A stretch of DNA of 60,818 nt from JAGOUN01 sp040389005 (GTDB lineage: Bacteria; Pseudomonadota; Gammaproteobacteria; JAGOUN01), in contig JAZKAS010000026.1 in NCBI GenBank assembly GCA_040389005.1, positions 1-60,818 of the forward strand. The letters are read 5' to 3'. Within the stretch, counting starts at the first letter, position 1; every line of letters starts with the position of its first letter. Below the pieces are notes generated by a model. That model saw nothing but the letters and a program-made list of their open reading frames with translations, ran no database searches and was not told the DNA's origin. Positions 9,843 to 17,916 of the stretch are shown here, piece after piece. Made by a program: the position numbers and the translations under genes.

Positions 9843-10939
9843 AAATCGTGAATTAATGCGCACACTTTTTCTGCTTGGTGTACCGATAAATGTGGCCCCA
9901 TTGGCAGGCTTAGGGCTTCTCGGTGGATTTTTTCGGCAATGGGAAAATCTAGCTGGCTCATTTCTTGATAAGCACCTTGTTGATAAGGTGGTATTGGGTA
10001 ATGGATAAGTGTTGCCACGCCTTTCTCTTGCAAATATGCTTGTAAGGCATCGCGCTGTGATGTGCGAATAACAAATAAATGCCAGACATGCTGTTCTTTT
10101 TTCTCTGCGTTAGGTAAAAGAATAGGTAAGCTGGCAAGTTGATTTAAATATATTTCAGTTATTTTATTTCGTCTAAGATTCCATTCGTCTAAATATTTAA
10201 GCTTCACATTTAATATGGCAGCTTGTATTTCATCTAAACGAGAATTGTAACCTTTGATTTCGTGAAGATATTTGATTTTAGAGCCATAGTTGCGGAGCAT
10301 TTTCAGCTTTGTTGCTAATGTAGAATCATTGGTGGTGATTGCCCCGCCATCTCCCATAGCTCCCAAGTTTTTACCGGGATAAAAGCTAAAGCCCGCAGCA
10401 TCACCTAGGTTGCCAGTACGTTTGCCTTGNNNNNNNNNNTAAATTGCGCCGTGTGCTTGAGCGGCATCTTCAATTATCTTTAGTTGGTGCTTATGCGCAA
10501 TGCGTTGAATATCTTCCATATTAGCAGCTTGTCCATATAAGTGGACGGCGATGATGGCTTTTGTTTTTTGAGTAATTGCGGCTTCAATAAGATCAGGATT
10601 AATATTAAATGTTTCCACGCAGGGCTCAACAGCAATGGGGGTCGCTCCTGTGTTAGAGACGGCTAACCACGTGGCAATATAGGTATTGCTGGGTACAATT
10701 ACTTCATCACCTGGTCCAATATCGTAAGCTTTTAAAATAAGCTCTAATGCTTCTAAACCATTGGCAACGCCAATGCAGTAATTTGTGCCGCAAAATTGAG
10801 CAAAAGATGCCTCAAATTTTTCCAGTTCTGCGCCTAAAAGATACCAACCTGAAGATAAAATGTTTGTTACAGCTGCATCAATTTCATCTTTTAGCTCGAC
10901 GTAAGGAGCTTTCATATCTAAAAATAAAACATCGGACAT
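9821..10939 (-). CDS. fdtB: DegT/DnrJ/EryC1 PLP aminotransferase, FdtB/QdtB type (contains assembly gap)
   Basis: This is a sugar aminotransferase of the DegT/DnrJ family, about 370 residues. Visible marks are SSGWYLLGAELEKFE at the N-terminus, DAAQAHGA for the cofactor pocket, and FSFYPGKNLGAMGDGGAI with the PLP lysine. The closest family I recognise is FdtB/QdtB, which converts dTDP-3-keto-6-deoxyhexose to the 3-amino sugar; the FdtA-like ketoisomerase that would supply the substrate is the divergent neighbour at 11060. Ten N at 10430-10439 interrupt the gene between AHGAI and QGKRTG. AAGG seven bases before the ATG supports the start at 10939. Confidence 0.85.
   Translation of the reverse strand: MSDVLFLDMKAPYVELKDEIDAAVTNILSSGWYLLGAELEKFEASFAQFCGTNYCIGVANGLEALELILKAYDIGPGDEVIVPSNTYIATWLAVSNTGATPIAVEPCVETFNINPDLIEAAITQKTKAIIAVHLYGQAANMEDIQRIAHKHQLKIIEDAAQAHGAIXXXXQGKRTGNLGDAAGFSFYPGKNLGAMGDGGAITTNDSTLATKLKMLRNYGSKIKYLHEIKGYNSRLDEIQAAILNVKLKYLDEWNLRRNKITEIYLNQLASLPILLPNAEKKEQHVWHLFVIRTSQRDALQAYLQEKGVATLIHYPIPPYQQGAYQEMSQLDFPIAEKIHREALSLPMGPHLSVHQAEKVCALIHDFYNSFVK
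10430..10439. other. Assembly gap of ten N inside fdtB
   Basis: Exactly ten N. On the minus strand the flanks read GCAATTTA then CAAGGC, so the codon before the gap is TA plus one unknown base, probably Tyr, followed by Gln-Gly-Lys. Family members usually read AHGA-x-Y-x-G with no insertion here, so the true missing length is probably a single base and the ten N a placeholder. Confidence 0.9.
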
Positions 10940-10944
10940 TTAAA

Positions 10945-11076
10945 CTAACCTTGGTTTGTATATTGACTTCGGCAGTAATTTATTGCACGCTGCCAAGCAT
11001 CTAAAGATGTGCGATATTGTATGTTAAGTAATGTTAAGTGTCGACTATAAGGTGTGAAAATGCTCCCTAACGATTG
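10945..11076 (-). pseudogene. Possible C-terminal remnant of a lost gene upstream of fdtB
   Basis: On the minus strand, in the gap between the divergent fdtA and fdtB genes, an open frame of 43 codons ends at TAG (10947-10945), five bases before the fdtB start codon. Its last part, TSLDAWQRAINYCRSQY, reads like the C-terminal helix of a real protein, and it carries the fdtB ribosome binding site in its stop region. It has no start of its own and its upstream end runs into fdtA. This may be the tail of a gene truncated when the fdtA side was rearranged, or a chance frame. Confidence 0.3.
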
Positions 11077-11464
11077 TCAAATGATTCAATTTCCTAAAAT
11101 TACAGATGCTCGCGGCAATTTATCTTTTGTTGAAAATAATCGACATGTTCCCTTTGATATTAAGAGAGTTTACTATTTATATGATGTTCCTGCATTTTCC
11201 GCCAGGGGAGGGCATGCGCATAAACAATTAAAGCAAGTGCTCATTTCATTAGCGGGTAGTTTTAAGGTGCATTTAGATAATGGCAGTGAAAAGGCAGTGG
11301 TTACATTAAATAAGCCTTGGGAGGGCTTATTAATCATGAATCAGGTTTGGCGTGAGTTAAGTGATTTCTCGAGTGGATCTACGTGTTTGGTGCTTGCCTC
11401 GGAATTTTATGATGAAAATGATTACTATCGTGATTATGAATCGTTCATGCAGGCAGCTAAATGA
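11060..11464 (+). CDS. fdtA: dTDP-6-deoxy-hex-4-ulose 3,4-ketoisomerase (FdtA/QdtA/WxcM family cupin)
   Basis: The 134-residue protein is a single cupin of the sugar 3,4-ketoisomerase family. FPKITDARGNLSFVE at the start, RGGHAHKQLKQVLISLAGSF with the catalytic histidines, and LASEFYDENDYYRDYESF at the end are family hallmarks. It moves the keto group of dTDP-4-keto-6-deoxyglucose from C4 to C3, giving the substrate for the aminotransferase encoded divergently at 9821-10939. I chose ATG 11060 over the GTG two codons earlier because AAGG (11049-11052) lies seven bases upstream of the ATG. FdtA and QdtA differ only in C4 stereochemistry, which cannot be told from sequence by eye. Confidence 0.85.
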   Translation: MLPNDCQMIQFPKITDARGNLSFVENNRHVPFDIKRVYYLYDVPAFSARGGHAHKQLKQVLISLAGSFKVHLDNGSEKAVVTLNKPWEGLLIMNQVWRELSDFSSGSTCLVLASEFYDENDYYRDYESFMQAAK

Positions 11465-13042
11465 ATGAATATTTGTGCAATAATAGTTGGCGATTCTGAA
11501 AACTCTACCAGGACAATGGCAAGCTTATCGGGTTTTGATAATTTAACTGCTTTTCCTTGTCGTGACTTAGCCCAAATTGATTTTAAAAGCATTGATAGCG
11601 AGTACATATTTTTTATTAAAAATGGTGATGCGTTATCTGATTATGCTAAACAGTGTTTGTTGTTTAATCTTGCTTTAAAAGATTCTGATATCTTATATTC
11701 TGATGAAGCTATAATAGACAATAATAACAAGAAATTTAATTTCTACAAACCCGATTATTCACCTGAGCTTATTTTATCAATGAATTATTTTCGTAATTTA
11801 TTGTGCATTAAAACCAGCTTATTGAAAGAAATAAAAACAATAGACAGCGTTTGTTATGAAAATTTTCTCTATGAACTTGTTTTAAAAATCCTGCCAAAAT
11901 GTAAAACCATCACGCATATTGATGAAGTGCTTTATCACGGTTATAGCCCAAAAAATAAAGTGAGCTACGAGGATTTTTATACGGACTTTGATCAAGTAGC
12001 GGGGCGCAAGTTGCTTGAAAATTATTGTCAAGACAATGCGATTGAAGTGCAGGTACTTGATGCGCGTTATCATGGTACTTACCGACTTAAATATGTTATT
12101 CAAGGCGAGCCGTTAATTAGTATTGTTATTCCTTTTAAAGATATGCCGGAATTGCTCGATGCGTGCATCACATCTATTTTAGAAAAATCTACGTATAAAA
12201 ATTTTGAAATTATTGGCATTGATAATGGGTCGAAAAAAGAAACCACGCTAAAATTAATGCAAGCATTAAAACAAAAAGATTTGCGTGTACAGTTTCATTC
12301 GCTGGATATTCCTTTTAATTATTCGGTTTTGAATAACGAAGCGGTTAATCAGTTTGCAAAAGGCGAGCATATTATATTTCTTAATAATGACACGGAAGTG
12401 ATTAAGCCTGAATGGATTGAGGCGATGCTTGAACATTCGCAACGTCCGCAAGTAGGTGTTGTCGGCGCGAAATTGCTCTACCCCGATCATTCTATTCAAC
12501 ATTGCGGTATGATCTTGGGCGGTTTAGTGTTGCATGCGCATCGGCAACTTCCAGACAACCAGCCCGGTTATTTTTATTTTCCTCATGTGGTGCGCAATTA
12601 TCATGCGGTGACGTTTGCGTGCACGATGATGAAGACGGCTCTATTTAAAGAAGTGGGCGGTTTAAACGAAACATTAAAAATTGCGTGTAATGATGTGGAT
12701 ATTTGCGCTCGTGTCAGCGAGCTGGGCTATTATAATGTCTATACGCCTTATGCGGTTTTGTATCATTATGAAAGCAAAAGTCGTGGCATGGATGATACGC
12801 CAGAGAAAATTATGTTAGCTGACTGGGAGCGAGACATCGCTGCCAAATGTACGCCTGCGCTTTTCTTGCGAGATTCATTTTATAATAAACATTTAACGCG
12901 ATATGATGATGATTTTTCAGAAGGAATTCGTGAAGATATCAAAGGTTTTGCATTGCTTTTTTTCCAAAGATTGCGTAGAAGATATCGTGAGTTAGGGTTT
13001 TCAGGGGTTGGGGCATTAATTGTTAAAAGATTGCGAAAATAG
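11465..13042 (+). CDS. Family 2 glycosyltransferase (rhamnosyltransferase-like)
   Basis: The 525-residue protein has a partial GT2-like N-terminal half (residues 1-200, with DILYSDEA) and a full GT-A domain from about 215: PLISIVIPFKDMPELLDACI, then IIFLNNDTEVIKPEWIEAM with the metal-binding acidic cluster, and CNDVDICARVSELGYYNVYT. It should transfer a sugar from a nucleotide donor in the cytosol during polysaccharide assembly. The start codon follows the fdtA stop directly, so the two are co-transcribed. The two-part layout is common in O-antigen rhamnosyltransferases; donor unknown. Confidence 0.85.
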   Translation: MNICAIIVGDSENSTRTMASLSGFDNLTAFPCRDLAQIDFKSIDSEYIFFIKNGDALSDYAKQCLLFNLALKDSDILYSDEAIIDNNNKKFNFYKPDYSPELILSMNYFRNLLCIKTSLLKEIKTIDSVCYENFLYELVLKILPKCKTITHIDEVLYHGYSPKNKVSYEDFYTDFDQVAGRKLLENYCQDNAIEVQVLDARYHGTYRLKYVIQGEPLISIVIPFKDMPELLDACITSILEKSTYKNFEIIGIDNGSKKETTLKLMQALKQKDLRVQFHSLDIPFNYSVLNNEAVNQFAKGEHIIFLNNDTEVIKPEWIEAMLEHSQRPQVGVVGAKLLYPDHSIQHCGMILGGLVLHAHRQLPDNQPGYFYFPHVVRNYHAVTFACTMMKTALFKEVGGLNETLKIACNDVDICARVSELGYYNVYTPYAVLYHYESKSRGMDDTPEKIMLADWERDIAAKCTPALFLRDSFYNKHLTRYDDDFSEGIREDIKGFALLFFQRLRRRYRELGFSGVGALIVKRLRK

Positions 13043-13120
13043 CTATGTCTAAAAAACCAGCAATACAGTTAACCCCAGTAATGCAACGTCTACAATTTTT
13101 TGATGCATGAGGATATATAC

Positions 13121-13912
13121 ATGACCGTTCGAACAATGATTTTCATCCCCACTTTCAATTGCGAAAAACAAATTCCTCGCGTTTTGTCGAAAATTGATAG
13201 CGCCATTCAACAATACATTGAAGAGGTGGTGATTGTTGACAATAGAAGCACGGATAATACGATCGAAGCGGCAATAGCGGGTTCTGCTGGAATTTCAAAG
13301 AAATTGACTATTCTTAAGAATAATCAAAATTATAATTTAGGCGGTTCAATTAAGCGGGCCTTTTTATATGCGATTGAAAATAAATATGATTATATGATCA
13401 CGTTGCATGGCGATGATCAGGCTGATATCAGAGATTTTTTACCGTTATTACAAAGTGGTGAATATAAAAATGAAGATCTTGTTATCGGCGCACGATTTCA
13501 TAAAAAATCAACGCTGCAAGGATATTCTGTCACACGCATTTTAGGCAATCGCGTGTTGAATGTCGTGTGCTCAGTTATTAATCGCCGGCGTGTCGATGAT
13601 CTTATTGCTGGTATCAATTGCTTTAAAATTGATTTTTTTAAGAATAAATTTTTTCTCAATTTTCCTGATAATCTAACCTTTGACGCACATGTGCTACTTT
13701 ATGCGTTTAATAAAAAAGCAAACGTCAAGTATGTGCCTATTACATGGCGAGAAGAAGATCAGGTGAGTAATGCAAAAGTTGTCTCTCAAGCATTGATTAT
13801 ACTTAAATTATTTTTTAGATATGCATTTACGGGCGATAAAATTTTTTCAGAAAGTATGAGTGGGCGACCGATAGGTTTTGAGTATACTTCAGAAGTGGTG
13901 TATCAAAAATGA
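13121..13912 (+). CDS. Family 2 glycosyltransferase, dolichol/polyprenyl-phosphate sugar synthase-like
   Basis: The protein of 263 residues opens with MIFIPTFNCEKQIPRVL and VVIVDNRSTDNT, then MITLHGDDQADIRDFLPLL, the DxD-type motif of DPM1/GtrB-like enzymes that load a sugar on polyprenyl phosphate. The frame opens at a TTG at 13100, but GAGG eight bases before the ATG at 13121 makes that the likely start. Its stop overlaps the next gene, a multi-spanning membrane protein, as ATGA. That pairing matches the usual two-gene set of a lipid-linked sugar synthase plus a GT-C transferase using its product, which supports both calls. Confidence 0.8.
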   Translation: MTVRTMIFIPTFNCEKQIPRVLSKIDSAIQQYIEEVVIVDNRSTDNTIEAAIAGSAGISKKLTILKNNQNYNLGGSIKRAFLYAIENKYDYMITLHGDDQADIRDFLPLLQSGEYKNEDLVIGARFHKKSTLQGYSVTRILGNRVLNVVCSVINRRRVDDLIAGINCFKIDFFKNKFFLNFPDNLTFDAHVLLYAFNKKANVKYVPITWREEDQVSNAKVVSQALIILKLFFRYAFTGDKIFSESMSGRPIGFEYTSEVVYQK

Positions 13913-15543
13913 TTAAAAATTCTAGATGGATGTTGTTGATTGCAAGTTTGCTTTTGGTGCTGACGGCCAGTTTGCTTTGGTTTCGAATTTCACTCAATAG
14001 TGATTCTTTGTTTCTCGAAGGTGTTGCGCGTGATTTGTTTGATTTGGGTGGCCAATGGAGTGATTGGCGCATGAGCCCTGCGCCTGCTTATGTGCCGGAT
14101 ATGATGCTCTATTTTTTATCCTATAAAATTTTTCCACATACGATTGATCGTATATTTTTTGTTTCAGTCATGCAGGTATTTTTACTGGCTTTAGCCATTA
14201 TTTGGGCGTCAAAACAAATTTATCCTCAAATAAGTATCAGAGCCTTGGCTTTGGAGATTGTGATACTTGCCTTTGTTACGCTAGTCTCTGCGCATTCGAA
14301 TATGTGGCTTTATTTTTATTCAACGAATAATCATTTTGCATCATTGCTTTTTGCACTTATTTGCTCCGGTTTAGTGATTCGATATTATGCTAAACCTTCT
14401 ATTATTGTTGCGATTTTATTGGTGTTTTTTGCTGCTATCGCAATAGCTTCAACCGTCATATTTATAGCTAGCTTTTTAGCGCCAGCGATCTTATTGGCAG
14501 TGCTCATGCTTATTGTTGCCGCGAATACGACTTTCCGGGAGCTAAAAATTAAAGTGGGGCGGGTGGTTGGTATTTTAGTGCTTCTTGTGAGTTCATTTTT
14601 TGCGTATCGAATCATCAATGCCATCATTACGTTTAATGAGCCCTTAAAACATCGAGTGCCGAGGACGATTCATAGTGCGAGCCTATCTTTTGAATTTTTT
14701 CTGCAAGGGTTTAAGAGCGCTTTTAATTTAAGCAATGGGTTTACATTTTTTTTGAGCAGTTTTATTGCAGTGGCGTTCATCTTTTTGTGCGTTCGGTTTT
14801 TGCGAGTGATTCGATTTCAAGGTAATGGAGTCAGTGTTTCTTCTTCTGCTCATTGGCGTTTGGCGTTGTCGTGCGTTTTTTTATGCGTAGTTCTTCCTGT
14901 GAACATTAGCGGCGTTATTCTATCTGGAGGATATGGAGATATTTCTGGGTATCGATATTTTACATTTCCATTGACGTTGATACTTATTCTTGCGGTGATT
15001 ATGTTGGATAGCCGTGCTTTTTTTTCCTCTAAAAAATGGACATCTAGTTTTGTGTTTATCACGATTGTGTTGGTTTATTTTAGCATTCTCGTTTTTAAAA
15101 CACATCATGTGAAGCAGCAGCCTCCTTCTGAAGCTATAGTGCGTTGTATTGTGGATCTAATAAAAAAAGATGTGCTGTTGCAAGAGGGCGTATCCGATTA
15201 TTGGAATGCGCGAGGGGTGAGTGAGTTTTTACCTAATAAAAATGCAATAATCGTGGTTAATTCCAATAATTTAATGCCACGTTTTTGGATGTCGACCATT
15301 GGGCCTATGCATCGCTTCTCGACATATCATTATTATTACAATTTTGCTATTCTTCGTGAGACTAAAATGGATGCTAAAGATGAGTATACGCCAGATATTT
15401 TTGGAAAAACATTGCCAATGCCAAGTGCTGTTTACAAATGCTCAGATGCAAATGCAGAAATTTGGTATTATGGTAACAATCACTTAGACGCAGCACTTGA
15501 ACCTGTATTTAAGCGCTTTATGCTTAATCATAAAAATAAATAA
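13909..15543 (+). CDS. Multi-spanning membrane protein, candidate GT-C transferase (paralogue A)
   Basis: The 544-residue protein begins MIKNSRWMLLIASLLLVLTA and has about ten to eleven hydrophobic helices with a soluble C-terminal domain of about 130 residues. The first outer loop holds NSDSLFLEGVARDLFDLGG, acidic residues placed as in GT-C transferases. It is clearly paralogous to the protein at 17917-19611 along its whole length: same N-terminus, SGGYGDISGYRYF versus SGGVNDFFAYRYF, and QEGVSDYWNARGVSEFLP versus QEGVADRWTAKGVSEFLP. Coupled by ATGA to a GtrB-like gene. I do not know a named family, so the transferase role is inference. Confidence 0.6.
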   Translation: MIKNSRWMLLIASLLLVLTASLLWFRISLNSDSLFLEGVARDLFDLGGQWSDWRMSPAPAYVPDMMLYFLSYKIFPHTIDRIFFVSVMQVFLLALAIIWASKQIYPQISIRALALEIVILAFVTLVSAHSNMWLYFYSTNNHFASLLFALICSGLVIRYYAKPSIIVAILLVFFAAIAIASTVIFIASFLAPAILLAVLMLIVAANTTFRELKIKVGRVVGILVLLVSSFFAYRIINAIITFNEPLKHRVPRTIHSASLSFEFFLQGFKSAFNLSNGFTFFLSSFIAVAFIFLCVRFLRVIRFQGNGVSVSSSAHWRLALSCVFLCVVLPVNISGVILSGGYGDISGYRYFTFPLTLILILAVIMLDSRAFFSSKKWTSSFVFITIVLVYFSILVFKTHHVKQQPPSEAIVRCIVDLIKKDVLLQEGVSDYWNARGVSEFLPNKNAIIVVNSNNLMPRFWMSTIGPMHRFSTYHYYYNFAILRETKMDAKDEYTPDIFGKTLPMPSAVYKCSDANAEIWYYGNNHLDAALEPVFKRFMLNHKNK

Positions 15544-15556
15544 ATCGGTAAAATTT

Positions 15557-16312
15557 ATGTTAAATATTGTTATACCCATGGCCGGCGCGGGTAGTCGTTT
15601 TGTAGCGGCAGGTTATCAAGATCCCAAACCGTTAATTGCGGTGAATGGTATTGCGATGATTCAGCTGGTGATTAATAATCTTCGTCCACAGCAACCGCAT
15701 CGCTTTATTTTTATTTGTCAGCAAGCGCATATCGATGCTTATGATTTACAGAAAAAACTTACGGACTGGTCTCCCGGCTGCCATATTATTGGGTTAAATG
15801 GAATAACACAGGGTGCTGCGTGTACAGTGCTTGCTGCAAAAAACCTGATTAATAATGATGATCAACTCATGATTGCGAATAGTGACCAATATATTGATAT
15901 CGATGTGAATGAGTACCTTGCAGCAATTAATGGCGATAAAGTAGATGGTCTGATCATGACAATGCAAGCGAATGATCCCAAATGGTCATATGCAGGTATT
16001 GACGAAAACAAAAAAGTGACGCATGTCGTAGAAAAAAAAGTGATTTCCAATGAAGCGACCGTCGGGATTTACAATTTTAAAAAAGGGCGAGAATTTGTTG
16101 AGGCAGCAGAAATGATGATTGCCAACAATCTGCATGTCAACAATGAATTCTATGTCGCTCCTGCGTACAATCAACTGATTGCCAATGGCAAAAATATTCA
16201 TATTTTTAATATTGGAAAAGAGGCAGACGGAATGTACGGGTTAGGAATTCCAGCGGATCTTGAATTATTTCTTGCTTTGCCTGTTCACAAAAAAGCAACA
16301 AAACTCATATGA
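15557..16312 (+). CDS. Sugar-phosphate nucleotidyltransferase (NTP_transferase family)
   Basis: The protein of about 252 residues starts MLNIVIPMAGAGSRFVAAGY followed by QDPKPLIAVNG, the G-x-G-x-R-F and PKP motifs that bind the nucleotide triphosphate; LMIANSDQYIDIDV supplies the metal-binding Asp and HVVEKKVISNEATVGIYNF the sugar pocket. It would activate a sugar or polyol 1-phosphate as an NDP derivative. I start it at ATG 15557, since the longer frame from 15497 lies inside the preceding gene and has no homology. First gene of a four-gene module (15557-17915) between the two paralogous membrane proteins. Confidence 0.8.
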   Translation: MLNIVIPMAGAGSRFVAAGYQDPKPLIAVNGIAMIQLVINNLRPQQPHRFIFICQQAHIDAYDLQKKLTDWSPGCHIIGLNGITQGAACTVLAAKNLINNDDQLMIANSDQYIDIDVNEYLAAINGDKVDGLIMTMQANDPKWSYAGIDENKKVTHVVEKKVISNEATVGIYNFKKGREFVEAAEMMIANNLHVNNEFYVAPAYNQLIANGKNIHIFNIGKEADGMYGLGIPADLELFLALPVHKKATKLI

Positions 16313-16319
16313 GATTCTC

Positions 16320-16952
16320 ATGAATATTTTGTCACATCGTGGTTATTGGAAGTCAAACGAAGAAAAAAATACCCAATTGGCCTTTGATCGTTCTTTTTCT
16401 CTAGGCTATGGCACTGAAACCGATATACGCGATTTCAATGGGGAGCTTGTAATATCGCATGATATTACGCAAGGCTCGGAAATGAGTCTGAGGGCTTTTT
16501 TGGCGCTGACAAGTTCGTGCCAAGCAAATATTCCTTTGACGCTTGCGCTGAATATCAAGGCCGATGGCCTAGCGCCTTTGCTGCGTCGTGCATTAGATGC
16601 GTATCCTGAGTTGGATTGCTTTGTATTTGATATGTCAGTGCCTGATACACGCAGTTATTTTGATGCAAAGATTCCTGTTTTTGCACGCATGAGCGAAGTT
16701 GAGCAGACACCGGCCTGGCTCGCGCGTTCGACAGGCGTTTGGCTAGATGCTTTTGAATCAGAGTGGTACAATGCCTCTATCATTAAAACATTGCTTGGTC
16801 AAAATAAGCGCGTTTGTATTGTCTCGCCAGAATTACATAAACGTCCTTATTTACCACTTTGGGAAAATTTGCGTTCTCTCGCTCATGAGCCTGCTTTGAT
16901 GTTATGTACTGATTATCCGGAAGAAGCGACAGCATTCTTTCTAAAAAAATAA
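16320..16952 (+). CDS. Glycerophosphodiester phosphodiesterase-like (PI-PLC-like TIM barrel) protein
   Basis: The 210-residue protein opens ILSHRGYW, followed by GTETDIRDFNGELVISHDIT. These are the HR, ExD and HD motifs of the GDPD family that cleaves phosphodiesters such as glycerophosphocholine with a metal ion. It is shorter than the typical 250 residues and has no signal peptide, so it should act in the cytosol. Start at ATG 16320, eight bases after the nucleotidyltransferase stop. With the adjacent nucleotidyltransferase, HAD phosphatase and cupin it may make or trim a phosphodiester-linked substituent for the surface glycan; that role is inference. Confidence 0.7.
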   Translation: MNILSHRGYWKSNEEKNTQLAFDRSFSLGYGTETDIRDFNGELVISHDITQGSEMSLRAFLALTSSCQANIPLTLALNIKADGLAPLLRRALDAYPELDCFVFDMSVPDTRSYFDAKIPVFARMSEVEQTPAWLARSTGVWLDAFESEWYNASIIKTLLGQNKRVCIVSPELHKRPYLPLWENLRSLAHEPALMLCTDYPEEATAFFLKK

Positions 16953-16968
16953 AAGATAGTAGGAAAGT

Positions 16969-17598
16969 ATGACTATAAAAGCTATTTTATTCGATATGGA
17001 TGGTGTTTTGATTGAAGCCAAAGAATGGCATTATGAAGCGCTCAATAAAGCATTGGATCATTTTAATATGCCTATTTCTCGGCAAGATCATTTGGAAGTA
17101 TTTAATGGTTTGCCGACTCGAAAAAAACTCGAAATGTTGACGCGTGATTATGGATTGTTGCCAGAAAATCATGATTTAATTAATAAGCTCAAACAACAGT
17201 ATACATTGGAAATTATACATCGGGAGTGCCGCCCACTCGTTATTCATGAAACCGCTTTAAATGATTTGAAATCACGTGGATATAAACTGGCGGTGTGTTC
17301 GAATTCGGTGCGTAATACCGTCGAAATCATGATGCACAAGTCTGCCTTGGCTCAATATTTAGATTACATGGTTTCGAATGAAGATGTGATCAATGGAAAA
17401 CCCCATCCAGAAATGTATTTAAAAGCGATGCATTACTTTAATGTTCAACCCCATGAATGTCTTGTGGTGGAAGATAATGAAAATGGCATTAAAGCCGCGC
17501 GAGCCGCTGGCGCCCATGTGATGATCGTGAAAGAAGTTGATGAAGTTACGATTGAAAATATACTTGCTTATATTACAAAAATTGAGACGACAACATGA
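16969..17598 (+). CDS. HAD-superfamily phosphatase, beta-phosphoglucomutase-like
   Basis: The 209-residue protein carries AILFDMDGVLIEAKEWHYEA with the nucleophile Asp, KLAVCSNSVRNTVEIMMHKS (motif II Ser), GKPHPEMYLKAM (motif III Lys) and CLVVEDNENGIKAARAAGAH (motif IV), a complete HAD subfamily IA set with an alpha-helical cap. It removes or moves phosphate on a small sugar phosphate. It follows the GDPD-like gene after 16 bases and overlaps the cupin gene as ATGA, so it belongs to the four-gene module. A GGAAAG ribosome binding site precedes the ATG. Confidence 0.85.
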   Translation: MTIKAILFDMDGVLIEAKEWHYEALNKALDHFNMPISRQDHLEVFNGLPTRKKLEMLTRDYGLLPENHDLINKLKQQYTLEIIHRECRPLVIHETALNDLKSRGYKLAVCSNSVRNTVEIMMHKSALAQYLDYMVSNEDVINGKPHPEMYLKAMHYFNVQPHECLVVEDNENGIKAARAAGAHVMIVKEVDEVTIENILAYITKIETTT

Positions 17599-17915
17599 AC
17601 CATGCGCATCTTGAAGACATGATAAAAGGTTGGTTTGTGGGTGGATTTTCACCGACGGCGTATCATACGCAAGCATGCGAAGTCGCGGTAAAAAATTATA
17701 AAGCAGGTGATTATGAAGCGACGCACTTCCATAAAATAGCGACAGAAACGACGTTGGTTTTTTCGGGCCGAGTTCGTATGGCGGGTCGAGAATGGTCAGC
17801 CGGTGATATCATTGTATTAGAGCCGGGTGAAAAAACAGATTTTGAGGCGCTGACAGAGGCGGTGACGGTGGTGGTGAAAGTCCCAGGCGCGCCGAATGAT
17901 AAATACATCGAATAA
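17595..17915 (+). CDS. Small single-domain cupin protein
   Basis: The 106-residue protein folds as one cupin: YEATHFHKIATETTLVFSGR holds the first metal-binding His pair, and VLEPGEKTDFEALTEAVTVV the second motif region. Such small cupins act as isomerases, epimerases or ligand sensors. It overlaps the upstream HAD gene by ATGA and is followed after one base by the start of the paralogue B membrane protein, so it closes the module and probably works on the same sugar. No reaction can be assigned. Confidence 0.7.
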   Translation: MNHAHLEDMIKGWFVGGFSPTAYHTQACEVAVKNYKAGDYEATHFHKIATETTLVFSGRVRMAGREWSAGDIIVLEPGEKTDFEALTEAVTVVVKVPGAPNDKYIE

Positions 17916-17916
17916 A

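Noticed and set aside
11021..11040. ATGTTAAGT direct repeat before fdtA as an operator
   Set aside because: Only two adjacent copies in AT-rich DNA; too short to support a call.
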